From: Moesziomyces globuligerus
Taxonomy: Eukaryota; Basidiomycota; Ustilaginomycetes; Ustilaginales; Ustilaginaceae
Length of the DNA stretch: 64,000 nt
Direction: 5' to 3'
NCBI GenBank assembly: GCA_030849465.1
Contig: JARVLF010000012.1
Coordinates: 372,001 to 436,000 of the forward strand
A program made the translations under genes and the position numbers. The notes below the pieces were generated by a model. The model worked only from the letters and a program-made list of their open reading frames with translations. It was not told where the DNA came from and searched no databases. Positions 1 through 10,182 of the stretch are shown here, one piece after another; the stretch's first letter is position 1; each line of letters starts with the position of its first letter.

Positions 1-216
1 CTGCTTTCAATTGGATCCACACCGCTACCGTCGACGCCCTACGTCCGTCCTCGCATTCTCCTCTTGTACGAGCGCCATTCGGCAGAGCATTCGAATCCAG
101 CCCCACACCTCGGGCCTTTCCCTGGTCTTCGCAACCTCCACTCGGACGGACCGGTCCGCGCATTCGCCACGCTATCCCTTTCACTCGCGATCATTACTGA
201 TTATTAGGAAGCCGAG

Positions 217-847
217 ATGGTAGGTATCAGCAGCTCAATCTGCCTCGTTCGTGTATAGTCAACGCTGACCCTGCATCGTCCCACCTCGAATTGGCATCTT
301 TCGCCGCTTGCTGCAGTCTCTTCCCAAGACGCTAGCACAGATTCTGTTCGTCGGAACTCAGATTGTTGGAAAGGCGCTATTGGAGGCAGGAAGACAAGCC
401 GGACGCAATGCTCGTGCAGGCCGGGTAGAGGCGTCCGCAGCTGGCGCAGCAGGTGCAGGCTCGGGCTCGGCGGCGTCGCCTTCGGACCAGCTGACAAGAA
501 CACATCGCATGACGCTCGACGAAGCCAAGCTCATCCTCAACATGAAGCAGGACGTCTCGGCAGCCGGTCTGGGAGGCTCGGAGGCCAAGACGGTGCTCGA
601 GCAGGTGCGCGAGGCGATGGTCAAGAACTACGACCACCTCTTTGCCACCAACGCGCCACCAGCACCCAAGGGGCAGAAGGGCGGAGGAGCCGGCTCGTTC
701 TACATCCAGAGCAAGGTTGTTCGAGCTCGCGAGAGGATCGAGGCCGAGTGGTCGCTCTTGGATGCGGGCAAGAAGCCCGAGGCGGAGGCGGCCGAGACAC
801 CGGCCGACGCAGCCAACAAGCCCGAGTCGACCGACAAGTCGCCATGA
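217..847 (+). CDS. PAM16: Mitochondrial import motor subunit Pam16/Tim16
   Basis: J-like regulatory subunit of the presequence translocase-associated motor. In the known family it pairs with Pam18 at TIM23 on the matrix side of the inner membrane and restrains activation of mtHsp70. Exon 1 carries only the initiator ATG (217-219). The intron is 220-316 (97 bp, GTAGGT...CTGCAG) and exon 2 is 317-847, giving 177 residues. The spliced N terminus MSLPKTLAQILFVGTQIVG matches the family start (short N terminus, LAQ, GTQ, GKA). The conserved block YDHLF...GSFYIQSKVVRARER lies near residues 110-145. The family has a short NDK-type loop between YDHLF and GSFY; here it is a longer Pro/Gly/Lys stretch. 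The C-terminal tail is Ala/Glu/Lys-rich. The next in-frame Met is only at about residue 66, so unspliced RNA could not make the protein. Confidence 0.9.
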
Positions 848-1651
848 CCACCCCTTTGCATCCTTCCCCGAACGACCCTAGACCGACATCCCTCCTTCTC
901 TGACTGCGACTGCAGCACCATATCCAGAGGCACCGGAAACGTCGACTGTACATACTGTATCATCATCATCCTTCGTCTCATGCCTGCTACCCGGCGAGAC
1001 GCTTTTCAAGCTAGCATCACTGCATATCCACCAGTCCTTGTCCTTTGCTCGTGCTCGCTGAAGGATCCGATTGGTGCGCGCTAGGCTCAACCTGGAGAAG
1101 CTCTCGTTCAGCTCAATCTGGGAGAGCGCATCAATGAGTCGATATCAAGTTGCAGAGGCTGGATGTCTGTGGCATGGCATCGCACTGCCTCGGCCCAACG
1201 TCGGGAATTGTGGAGGACGAGGCGCATCAACGAGCGAGGTGACTCGCTGCTGTTCTAGGCCCGCCTTTACACTGACTCGAAGTGGAGCCGAGAAATTGAG
1301 CTTCACCGCTGCGCAGCGAGGAAAATTGCGCAGCGAGGCTTCTGCGCAGCGTGTTGCTTTTCGAGTGAGGGTCTGGCATGTGCTGCTCAGCCGCCGCCTT
1401 TTTCTTCTTCTTCTGCGCAGCCCGCACGTACCTCTCTCCGCTGATCCGAGTTCAGCTGCGCATACTGTACGTCCTTTGCAACTCCTGCCCATTCTTCTCA
1501 CCAAACCACGATCGCAATCGGCGCTATCCTACTTCAACCGGAGCAGAAGCGTCAGAATCTACCCCGCTCCTCAGTACCCTCTCCCTCATCGCGCCAAGGC
1601 GCCTGCCGTACGATACCCAGCTCGCTCGCTCTTTCGCTCGCGCACGACATC
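848..1651. other. Intergenic region PAM16-MES1
   Basis: This holds the presumed PAM16 3' end and the MES1 promoter. It contains an 11-bp direct repeat (GCGCAGCGAGG at 1311-1321 and 1328-1338, with a partial third copy at 1344) and a pyrimidine run near 1395-1415. A TACTGTAC octamer lies at 1463-1470. I see no gene. Confidence 0.5.
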
Positions 1652-3847
1652 ATGGCGTCCCCCTTCCCAGTGGCGCTGCCCGTGTCCGAGACACGGGCGC
1701 ACAACGACTCGCCTGCCGTGCTCATGAAGGTCACCACAGAGACCGCCCGTAGGAACGAGAAGATCCTCCCCAAGGACGGCGAGCCCAACATCCTCATCAC
1801 CTCCGCCCTCCCCTACGTCAACAACGTCCCCCACCTCGGCAACATCATCGGCTCCACCCTCAGCGCCGACGTCTACGCACGATACTCCCGATCGCGCAAT
1901 CGCAACACGCTCTACATCTGCGGTACCGACGAATACGGCACCGCCACCGAGACCAAGGCGCTAGAGGACGGCGTCACACCACAGCAGCTCTGCGACAAGT
2001 ACCATGCGCTCCACGCCCAGGTCTACGAATGGTTCCAGATCGGCTTCGACCACTTTGGCCGCACCACCACGCCCAAGCAGACCGAGATCGCCCAGGACAT
2101 CTTCCTCAAACTCCACAAGAACGGCTACCTCGAGGAGCGCACCATGACCCAGCTCTTCTGCGAGCAGTGCACCCGCTTCCTCGCAGACCGCTACGTCGAG
2201 GGCGAGTGCCCGCGCTGCGGCTACGACGACGCTCGCGGAGACCAGTGCGACAAGTGCGGTCAGCTCTACGACGCCGTCGAGCTCGTCAAGCCCAGGTGCA
2301 AGCTCTGCTCCTCGCCCCCCGTCCAGCGCGACTCGTCGCACATGTTCATCCGCATCGACCAGCTTCAGCCGCTCACCGAACAGTGGGCCAAGGAGCAGGC
2401 GCACAAGGGAGGCTGGAGCTCCAACGGCAAGTTCATCACCGAGAGTTGGTTCAAGGAGGGCCTCAAGCCCTTTAGCTTGACGCGCGACCTCAAGTGGGGC
2501 GTCCCCGTCCCCATCAAGGGCATGGAGGACAAGGTGCTCTACGTCTGGTTCGACGCTCCCATCGGCTACCCGAGCATCACCGCCAACTACACCGACGACT
2601 GGGAAAAGTGGTGGAAGAACCCGGACAACGTCAAGCTCTACCAGTTCATGGGCAAGGACAACGTGCGCTTCCACACGGTCATCTTCCCCTCGTGCCTCAT
2701 CGGCAGCAAGGACCCGTACACGCTCCTCCACCACATCAACACCACCGAATACCTCCAGTACGAGGGCGGCAAGTTCTCCAAGTCGAGAAACATCGGCGTC
2801 TTTGGCGACAAGGCGCGCGACCTCGGTCTCTCGGCGTCCGTCTGGCGCTACTACCTGCTGGCCAACCGTCCCGAGACGGCGGATAGCCAGTTTGCCTGGC
2901 GCGACTTTATCGCGCGCAACAACTCGGAGCTGCTGGCCAACCTCGGCAACTTTTGCAACCGCGTGCTGACGTTTATGAAGAAGTACGACTACGTCGTGCC
3001 GGCGATTCCCGCCGACTCGGAGCTGCGCACGTACCAGCACGGTGCGGTGGTGGCGGCCAAGGAGGACGATGCGTCGGCGAGCGTGCTCTCGCGCTTTGCG
3101 CGCGACGTCAACGCCATCCTCGCGCAGTACATCGGCGCCATGGAGGCGGTCAAGATCCGCTCGGGCCTGCAGCACATGATGGCGCTCTCGGCGCGCGGCA
3201 ACGTCTTCCTCGTCGAGTCGCACTTTGACAATACGCTGTTTGGCGAGAACCGCGCGCGCTGCGACGAGGTGATGATCGTAGCGCTCAACCTCATCTGGCT
3301 CCTCTCGGCGCTCATCCATCCGTTCATGCCCGAGACGTCGGACGCGATTCTCAAGCAGCTCGATGCTCCTCCGCGCACCATCCCCGACGACGGACAGTTC
3401 CACCTCGACCTCCTTCCCGGTCACAAGATCGGCAAGGCCTCGCATCTGTTCAAGCAGATCGACCCGAAGCAGGAGGACGTGTGGCGCGTTCAGTTTGGCG
3501 GTGCCGCCGACGGTGCCGTCAAGGAGGAGAAGCCGCAGATGAGCAAGAAGCAGGCCATGAAGGCGGCCAAGGCGGCAAAGAAGCAGGCCGAGGCGGCCAA
3601 GCCCCAGGTCAAGAACAAGACGCCCGAGCTGCTCGAGCTCGAGGCCAAGGTCGCCGCCGAGGGCGACGCGCTCAAGCAGCTCAAGGAACAAGCCAAGACG
3701 GCCCAGAGTGCAGACGACAAGGCGAGGCTCGACGCCGACGTCGACACCAAGCTCGCCGGATTCCTCGTCATCAAGAAGGACCTCGAGGCGCTCACTGCCT
3801 CGCTGGCCAAGCTCGAGCTTGAGGCCGAGTCGGCCGTGGCGCAGTAA
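1652..3847 (+). CDS. MES1: Cytosolic methionyl-tRNA synthetase
   Basis: Class I aminoacyl-tRNA synthetase that charges tRNA-Met with methionine using ATP. It is a single exon of 731 residues starting at an ATG in a CATCATGG context. The N terminus is short (about 45 residues) before the catalytic fold. The HIGH-type motif is HLGN near residue 69, a zinc-type knuckle region follows with paired CxxC motifs (about residues 170-225), and the KMSKS-type motif is KFSKS at about 375. The anticodon-binding helical domain follows. After a Lys/Ala-rich linker, residues about 655-715 resemble a WHEP-type helical hairpin (LEAKVAAEGDALKQLKEQ, then alternating charged helices), as on animal MetRS. The N-terminal GST-like domain of yeast Mes1 is absent. 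An alternative start at 1724 would remove 24 residues and leave the enzyme core intact. Confidence 0.93.
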   Translation: MASPFPVALPVSETRAHNDSPAVLMKVTTETARRNEKILPKDGEPNILITSALPYVNNVPHLGNIIGSTLSADVYARYSRSRNRNTLYICGTDEYGTATETKALEDGVTPQQLCDKYHALHAQVYEWFQIGFDHFGRTTTPKQTEIAQDIFLKLHKNGYLEERTMTQLFCEQCTRFLADRYVEGECPRCGYDDARGDQCDKCGQLYDAVELVKPRCKLCSSPPVQRDSSHMFIRIDQLQPLTEQWAKEQAHKGGWSSNGKFITESWFKEGLKPFSLTRDLKWGVPVPIKGMEDKVLYVWFDAPIGYPSITANYTDDWEKWWKNPDNVKLYQFMGKDNVRFHTVIFPSCLIGSKDPYTLLHHINTTEYLQYEGGKFSKSRNIGVFGDKARDLGLSASVWRYYLLANRPETADSQFAWRDFIARNNSELLANLGNFCNRVLTFMKKYDYVVPAIPADSELRTYQHGAVVAAKEDDASASVLSRFARDVNAILAQYIGAMEAVKIRSGLQHMMALSARGNVFLVESHFDNTLFGENRARCDEVMIVALNLIWLLSALIHPFMPETSDAILKQLDAPPRTIPDDGQFHLDLLPGHKIGKASHLFKQIDPKQEDVWRVQFGGAADGAVKEEKPQMSKKQAMKAAKAAKKQAEAAKPQVKNKTPELLELEAKVAAEGDALKQLKEQAKTAQSADDKARLDADVDTKLAGFLVIKKDLEALTASLAKLELEAESAVAQ

Positions 3848-3972
3848 ACCGGAGCATCGGATGGATCATATTGCACAGAGTCACAGATCCAGCGTTGTAC
3901 TTTCAATGCATACCTTTACCCACACCTCAGCGATGATGTCGAGAGAAGAGCAATTCGGGGGGAGAGGAGTGA

Positions 3973-5595
3973 CTAGGCGGCTGAACGGGGTTGGGGCTGG
4001 GAGAACATCCAGTAGCCTACGGCAGGGGTTGGATCGGTGGTGATATGGATGGGAGGTCTTGGATTGTGGTGAACGACGGATTCGAGGATGTTGGGTAGGC
4101 GGGAGAGGGCCAATTTGGAGCGGGCATGGGAGGCGAGGACGTCGTGTTCGAGGCGTTCGAGGGTAGCGAGCAGACGCGCGGCGTTGATGGCGATGTGTTT
4201 GCAGTGGAAGGTGAGTTCGACGCGCTCGCTCGTTTCGAGGCTTGCGTACTGGGCCGAAAGCGGTGGGCGCGAGAGGTAGTGGTGCGAAGCAGTTGCCGAG
4301 AGAGCAGGATGCGCCAGATGCGCGCGCGCAGATGCATGCGGTTGGATCGTAAGCGTACACGAGGCATTGTCGAACTCGAGCACGCGCTCGTCCGGCTCCA
4401 CTTCACCCCACACCACCCCCGAAACCGACGTCGATGCCTCAACACCTCCCTCGGTGGGAGGAGGTTTGGGTTTAAACCAGTCTCGAAACACCCGATCCAG
4501 CCCCTCTGCCAACGACTTGGAGAAGCGCAGTCGCGGATTGGCCGCCTCTTCTCCGCGCAGGATCGCTGCGACGAGCGCATTCGAGTCCTGAACGCTCCGA
4601 CGCGCGGTGAGCGTGAGGATGAGGCTCTCAAACGAGTCGAGTGGATCGAGCTGAAACGCGTAGCACGCCGGCTTGTTCGCCGCGCGCCGCGGAAGCCTAG
4701 CTGCTCCTCCCGCCGATGCATCCAGCCCCGTCGGATTCGCTCTGGTACCGGGAGGACCTGCCCAGTCGTACGCATCGAGCGGCTCCTCGAGGCTCTGCAC
4801 CATCGCACTCGCCGCTGGCTGCTCTACGCTAGGCCGGGCAGAGGAGCTGCTGGAGATGCGTATGAGCTGGTGTCGATTCGCCGCCTCGATGCTATGCCTG
4901 AGGAAGGGGAAGGGGGCACTGGCGATCTCGTGCGCGATCGCGCGTGCTCTCGACGTGCTCGCGGTCGAGCTCGACCTGCTGCGATCGCGGAGCGAGGCGG
5001 CCGACGACGGACTGCGCGACAAGCCCGGTCGTCTCGGCACGCGCTCCTCGAGGTCGAGTGAGCTCGAGACGTACATCTGCATCGCCCTGTGCTGGTCGTT
5101 CTGATGCAGACCGGGCAGATACGGCTGGAAGGGCGTCGAGACGTACGGGCTCGCGCCGGCACGCGGACGCTCCGGACCGACCGACACCGAGTTGCCGCGT
5201 CCCCGGCCTGCGCCCCGTCCACCCCTCAGACGCTCCGAATCCGTGGCCACGCGACTGCTGGTACCGTTGGCAAAGGTGAACACGACGGCCGACGAGAGCG
5301 GCGCGCGTTTGCTGTAGGCGCACGGTGTGACCGAGGCAAAGTGCGAAAAGTGCAGCGTATGCTTGGCGGTGACCGTGTCGATGGGACGCTGCGCCTCGAA
5401 CTCGAGCACGGCCGCATCGTCCGGATCGGCAGAGTGGTGACCGATGCCGAGGTAGCGCAGGCAGTAGCGCTGGATGTGCGCCTCGACGAGGTCGTGGAAG
5501 TGGTGGTTGGCCAGCGAGAGCGTCCGGACCAAGTCCTTGGCCGGCACAAAGACGAGGATGTACGCCTGCAGCTCCAGAGGCAGTCGATCCAGCAT
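3973..5595 (-). CDS. F-box protein, function unknown
   Basis: Single-exon protein of 540 residues. The first 45 residues form a good F-box (LDRLPLELQAYILVFV, then DLVRTLSLANHHFHDLVE), which in the family binds Skp1 and recruits a substrate to an SCF ubiquitin ligase. The rest has no repeat I recognise. A Ser/Arg-rich disordered stretch spans about residues 120-230. Short conserved-looking blocks surround it, including HTLHFSHFASVTPCAYSKRA near residue 80 and VELTFHCKHIAINAARLLATLERLEHDV near residue 455. The gene converges on MES1 with a 125-bp gap, and its start lies 1.5 kb from RPL23, which is transcribed divergently. The substrate cannot be inferred. Confidence 0.72.
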   Translation of the reverse strand: MLDRLPLELQAYILVFVPAKDLVRTLSLANHHFHDLVEAHIQRYCLRYLGIGHHSADPDDAAVLEFEAQRPIDTVTAKHTLHFSHFASVTPCAYSKRAPLSSAVVFTFANGTSSRVATDSERLRGGRGAGRGRGNSVSVGPERPRAGASPYVSTPFQPYLPGLHQNDQHRAMQMYVSSSLDLEERVPRRPGLSRSPSSAASLRDRSRSSSTASTSRARAIAHEIASAPFPFLRHSIEAANRHQLIRISSSSSARPSVEQPAASAMVQSLEEPLDAYDWAGPPGTRANPTGLDASAGGAARLPRRAANKPACYAFQLDPLDSFESLILTLTARRSVQDSNALVAAILRGEEAANPRLRFSKSLAEGLDRVFRDWFKPKPPPTEGGVEASTSVSGVVWGEVEPDERVLEFDNASCTLTIQPHASARAHLAHPALSATASHHYLSRPPLSAQYASLETSERVELTFHCKHIAINAARLLATLERLEHDVLASHARSKLALSRLPNILESVVHHNPRPPIHITTDPTPAVGYWMFSQPQPRSAA

Positions 5596-6609
5596 GATGC
5601 TTTTCCGGTCGACCTAGAGCGTTGATGCAGCGGTAGTGGAGAGCTTAGGTGCAAATGTCGGGATGACAGCAGATGTGGTGCGTAGATATAGGGACCGAGG
5701 GCTAGGACGACGAGGAGGGCAGGGGCACGATCTTGCTGAGCCTGCTTTTGTGTCGTGGAGCGCGCTTTCATGCAGGGCGCGTGTGGGGAGGGCGGCGGAC
5801 CAAGGCACCAGACGACTCTGACTCGTTGGAGCATGCACGTCAGACGCACACAGGGTCGCACCTCGCATCCGCGCTCTGCCGATAAGCAGCGCCGAGGCAC
5901 TTCACCCGTCGAGACACGCTCATCTCCACTTGGGCCCAGCAAGCGTACCGGCAATCCCCAAATCTCGTCATGCTCGTGCTCCGTTGTCGTGCAACCTCAC
6001 TTTGCCCAAGCCAGCTCGCACCATTCACCGCATCGCACGCAAACTCATTGTCTCGCCCGGCCTTGATTCGACGGGGTTTGATCTTGCTACAGAACACCAG
6101 AGCGATCTCCTCTCAGCAAACAAGACCGAGCGTCGGCCCAGCAAAGTCGCTGCCTGAGAGTGGGACAGCCCTTTCCAACCACGCTCGAGCACGCCATGGG
6201 CTTAACACCCATAGAGAAATGAATTCGAACACCTTGTTAGTTCGCCGAGAATTCGAGCACATGTATGTGCGACCGCGAGCCGGTGACAGCAACTTTGCAT
6301 TTTAAAAACCCGAAAATTGGTCATGTGACTAATCTCAAGCTCGGCCGAGGTCTGACCTTCTTCGGTAGCCCGGCTGACGCGCGCGGTGCGAACCATTCGA
6401 CGTGATTGTTAGGCTGTGGACCTCTGGCTGGGGCCAGCAGCCAGCAGAAGGCTGCTATTGGAGCTGAGAAGGATGCGATTCGAGGCAGCGTGGCTGAACG
6501 TGCTGAGCTGGGCGGGGCGAGCCAGGCTGGGGCGCTGCGAGTGGTCCGAGTAAGCCAACTTGGTCGTCGGAGCCTGCCCCTCACCATCACCACCACCCAT
6601 CCCATCAAG
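5596..6609. other. Divergent intergenic region (F-box gene / RPL23)
   Basis: This carries the promoters of the minus-strand F-box gene and plus-strand RPL23. There is no coding region I can support. It ends at a strong CAAG|GTAAGT donor, taken here as the start of a 5'-leader intron of RPL23. Confidence 0.4.
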
Positions 6610-7134
6610 GTAAGTCTCGACTACACGCGCGCACGGCGTCATGCTGTTCGATCTGAGCTTGGCATAGGGCTCTCCGACGACGCACATCCGCCCTCCAGCC
6701 CCAATCGACATCGACATCGTACATCCGGCAGCAAATACGCTAGCATTCGCACAACCAGCAGCATCGCAAAATCTTCCACCCATCTTCCGCACTTCGGTCG
6801 CATCTTTCGTTCTGCATTGCGTCCGCCGCTTTCGTTTGCATCACGACTCGCTGCTGTCTGCCGCCTTGTCGCTTCGACCTTCGACCCGTCAGCGAGTTTG
6901 AACTTGCAACTCAGCGACACGCACCGGGTTCTTCACGCTCGCGCAACCAACTGTTCTGCGCAAAACAGACGCAGCCCTTTTACTCTTCACCTCTGCCGAC
7001 CTCGTAACACCTCGCTCAGCCTTGCTTCGCTCAGCTCAGCAGCCATCTCGCCGCGTGCACATCTCATCCACGCACGCCTATCCTCAGCTCGCTAAACGTC
7101 TCCCAACTCGACTTTGCACCTCTCACCTCTGCAG
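6610..7134 (+). other. Probable 5'-UTR intron of RPL23
   Basis: A canonical donor (AAG|GTAAGT at 6610) pairs with a pyrimidine-rich acceptor (CTCACCTCTGCAG ending at 7134), nine bases before the RPL23 start codon. A CTCAC branch-like motif lies just upstream of the acceptor. The 500 bases before the RPL23 ATG (6644-7143) contain no other ATG. Leader introns are common in fungal ribosomal-protein genes; this one is inferred from sequence only. Confidence 0.4.
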
Positions 7135-7143
7135 TGATTCAAG

Positions 7144-8053
7144 ATGTCCAAGGCCGCCGTTGGTACCAAGTTCCGCATGACCCTGGCTCTGCCAGTCGGC
7201 GCCGTCATGAACTGCGCCGACAACTCCGGTGCCAAGAACCTCTTCGTCATCGCCGTCCACGGCATCGGTGCCCGCCTCAACCGTCTCCCCGCCGCCGCCG
7301 CCGGCGACATGGTTGTCGCTTCCGTCAAGAAGGGTAAGCCCGAGCTCCGTAAGAAGGGTAAGTATCCACTCACCATCCACCGCAACTCGCAGTCATCGTC
7401 GCCAGCACTGTCGGCCGACCTACACGCGCACTTCACCACATCGGGAGGAAAACGGGAGTTGGGATCAGACGGAGACAGTCGAGGGCGTACATCGTCGCAA
7501 CGACGTCATCCCAAGACACTGATGGGAAACAACCGGAGAGTCTGGAACATGGCTTCCAAGTCGCATGTCGCAGGCCGAGCAGCACAATACTCCGGTCAAT
7601 GCATCTACGCGCGGATCAGGATAAGGTCGAAGGCCGGGCCAGATCAAGGATCTCATTGGCGATACAGATGGAACAGCGACTCAGCAGGCCCTGGTCGAAG
7701 CTGGGCTTCTGCACGGATCAGCCCATGCGACCGACATCGGATGGAGGGAACAGTGCTGGGCCGACCGACGATGCTGCAACGCTGCTGCCATTCGCAGCCA
7801 TACCACAAAACAGCGATACTGATCTTGCCATTCCCTCTCTCTATGCCACTTCGCAGTCATGCCCGCCGTTGTCGTCCGCCAGCGCAAGCCCTGGAGGCGT
7901 CGTGACGGTGTCTTCCTCTACTTCGAGGACAACGCCGGTGTCATTGTCAACCCCAAGGGTGAGATGAAGGGCTCCGCCATCACTGGCCCCGTTGCCAAGG
8001 AGTGCGCCGACATCTGGCCACGAATTGCCTCCAACGCCGGTACCGTCGTCTAA
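7144..8053 (+). CDS. RPL23: 60S ribosomal protein uL14 (RPL23)
   Basis: Large-subunit ribosomal protein of the uL14 family, near the subunit interface by family knowledge. Exon 1 is 7144-7357, the intron 7358-7856 (499 bp, GTAAGT...TCGCAG) and exon 2 7857-8053, giving 136 residues, the usual length. The split Val codon (G|TC) restores the family sequence [18 protein letters not shown]. Other signature stretches are [20 protein letters not shown] and [15 protein letters not shown], and the C terminus is [15 protein letters not shown] branch-like site lies about 40 bases before the acceptor. The intron is several times longer than others in the window and is open in the exon-1 frame. I searched it by eye for box C/D snoRNA motifs and found no convincing pair. 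Confidence 0.97.
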
Positions 8054-8613
8054 GCGCGTGTGCAAACCGCTCTTAGTCCCTCCTCCCGCACCTCTTGTAT
8101 TTCATATGGTCCGCATCCCACGGACTCTCGCATCGGTTCGCGGCGGGCGAACGCTGTCTTCACTCGTCGCCACGTCGAACGTGCCCTGTCGTCACGTCCA
8201 CATCTGATACGACATCCATCACTCTCTTACTCCCCACCTTCCCCCCCAAAAAATGACAGCATGCTCCCAAAACATGACGAGCGTTCGCATGCGTCGTGTG
8301 TGTGCGGGCGCCGATCGCACGACCAGGTGCAAGTACAATAGTATGCCCATCCAGGTCGAGGAGAGGATTTGAGAGTGTGGAGGCGAGTGGAGGCGGAGAA
8401 TTTTGTTTTGAGAAGAAACGCCGAAAGCCTGCTGACGTGGGATGGGCGCGGCCCGTTCTGTCTGGACGACCACCACCAACGCGGCTGCGACCGTCGCAAG
8501 TTCTTCATGGAAAGGAAGCAAGCAGCAGCGCCATGAGCTGACGGTGCATAGCTGCTTTGCCCAACTCGTAGCGTTGTGCGAGGGGGCGAAATCTCGCGCT
8601 CAGGCTCCCCACC
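8054..8613. other. Intergenic region RPL23 to F-box-like gene
   Basis: This holds the RPL23 3' end and the promoter of the next gene. A C-run followed by an A-run lies near 8245. No coding region is supported. Confidence 0.4.
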
Positions 8614-10182
8614 ATGAGCGCACCCGGCGAGAGCGATCGAGGAGCCGACCAGCGTGACGTCGATGCTGTGGCGGAGCAGCTGTCGCGATCGACCCTGCAG
8701 GATCCCGTCGGACATCTGCTGCTGCAACTCGACCAGGTGCAAGGCTACGATCGGCTGCCGCAGCCGAGTCTACCGCCCGAGGTGCTCGAGAGGGTGATCC
8801 ACCATCTGCGGCCCGACGTGCTGGTGGGAGATCCGGTGGCGCACCTCACGCTGGTGCGTCTGAGCTGCGTCAGCCGTCTGACTCGACACTGGGCATTGGA
8901 TGCGCTCTTCTCGATCATCATCCTCCCGCGCCACGTGCGCGAATTCCGAAAGTGGTACTCGAGGTCCGTCAAGGCGCAACCCGCCTACCAGTTTGCGGGC
9001 TACACGCGCGCGCTCTTCAGTGCGCTCGACGACGTCTCGCGACTGACCTCCTTCTCGGCAGGATGGGACCACGAGCTGCTGCGTCTGCTGCACTACTGCG
9101 GTCCTTCGCTCACGCATCTCTCGCTCTGGCGCTCCGAGTCGATGGCGCTGCTGCGCGACCCTGGCCAGGTCCGCGAAGGCTACCGCTTCGGCACGTCTCA
9201 ACCCGTGCAGATGTGGGGAGAGTCCCAGGGAGCAGAGACCGAAGGAGATCCGGTAGGAGACGTTGAAGAGCATCCGGCACCACCCGAAGCCGCACATGCA
9301 GATGATCTGTTCAGCAAGGAGGAGCTCGACGATATGCCCGGCTGGCTCAAGGCCGAGATCAGGATGCAGGGCACTCGAGCCGTGACGATTCGGCACAAGG
9401 CACACCTGACGCCCACGCGGCGCATCGCACGTCGACAGCAGGGCTGCCAACCCACCCATCTCAGCATCATGATGAGCTTGCCGCTGCTCGAGCACGAGGA
9501 TCCCAAGGTGTTTCCGAGGATGCTCATCTGGCATCGTGTCGAGGAGCTCGACGTGCACATCTCCACGCCGGGACACACGCCCAAGATCCTCCGACTCCTC
9601 GCGAGCCTGCGCGAATCTCCCATCCGTCGCCTGAGGATCTCGACGAGCTTCTCGTCGCTGTGCATGCTGACTCCGCCCTTCCCACCGTCCAAACGGGAGC
9701 GCGAAGCTCTAGCCAACGGCCTCGACTTTGAGAAGCACCCTGCACCAGCCTTCTTTGTTGATGCTCACAGCGGCGCTGCAGCTCCACCGATCAACCTGTG
9801 CGATGCGCTGACCAGCATCTTGCGCGACGGGGTGCTGCGCGGCGTGCTGATCGACGAGCTGCAGGGCAAGCCCCACACCGCCGTTGCGCAGCTGGAATCG
9901 TTGCTGACTCGGTGCTGCCTGGGCGGCCCGGATGCATGGACGTCAAGCAACAACATGGACTGCAACGACGATGGCTCAACGAACAGCCCGACCAGCACAC
10001 AAGGTCCGCAGCTCAGGCCGTCGAATCCCTTGGCGGGCGCACCCGAGCCAGAGCTGCGCCATTTTCGCCTCACCATCACGCGCGGCAACCAGGCGCTGTG
10101 GGCTAAACTCAAGGACCGTCTGTGGGACTTTCGACAGCGTGTAGAAGGGGTCAGCGAAGGCTCCTGGGAGCTCCTCTCCTAA
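8614..10182 (+). CDS. F-box-like protein, function unknown
   Basis: Single-exon protein of 522 residues; the ATG follows CTCCCCACC. Residues about 48-105 read as a degenerate F-box (SLPPEVLERVIHHL, then LTLVRLSCVSRLTRHWALDALFSIIILP), the layout of many basidiomycete F-box-like proteins. The remainder has leucine-rich stretches (LLRLLHYCGPSLTHLSLWRSE and ILRLLASLRESPIRRLRISTS) that may be irregular leucine-rich repeats, separated by acidic and Ser-rich insertions. No catalytic motif is visible. A role as a substrate adaptor is inferred only from the N-terminal motif. Confidence 0.65.
   Translation: MSAPGESDRGADQRDVDAVAEQLSRSTLQDPVGHLLLQLDQVQGYDRLPQPSLPPEVLERVIHHLRPDVLVGDPVAHLTLVRLSCVSRLTRHWALDALFSIIILPRHVREFRKWYSRSVKAQPAYQFAGYTRALFSALDDVSRLTSFSAGWDHELLRLLHYCGPSLTHLSLWRSESMALLRDPGQVREGYRFGTSQPVQMWGESQGAETEGDPVGDVEEHPAPPEAAHADDLFSKEELDDMPGWLKAEIRMQGTRAVTIRHKAHLTPTRRIARRQQGCQPTHLSIMMSLPLLEHEDPKVFPRMLIWHRVEELDVHISTPGHTPKILRLLASLRESPIRRLRISTSFSSLCMLTPPFPPSKREREALANGLDFEKHPAPAFFVDAHSGAAAPPINLCDALTSILRDGVLRGVLIDELQGKPHTAVAQLESLLTRCCLGGPDAWTSSNNMDCNDDGSTNSPTSTQGPQLRPSNPLAGAPEPELRHFRLTITRGNQALWAKLKDRLWDFRQRVEGVSEGSWELLS

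Noticed and set aside
1961..3691. A 576-codon antisense frame over MES1
   Set aside because: Same codon-bias effect over a certain gene. Similar long antisense frames over the Gln-rich protein (11409-13025) and OTC (26152-27849) were rejected for the same reason.
7144..7905. RPL23 read straight through its intron as a 253-residue protein
   Set aside because: The added sequence is not ribosomal, and splicing at 7358/7856 restores the exact uL14 family sequence and length.
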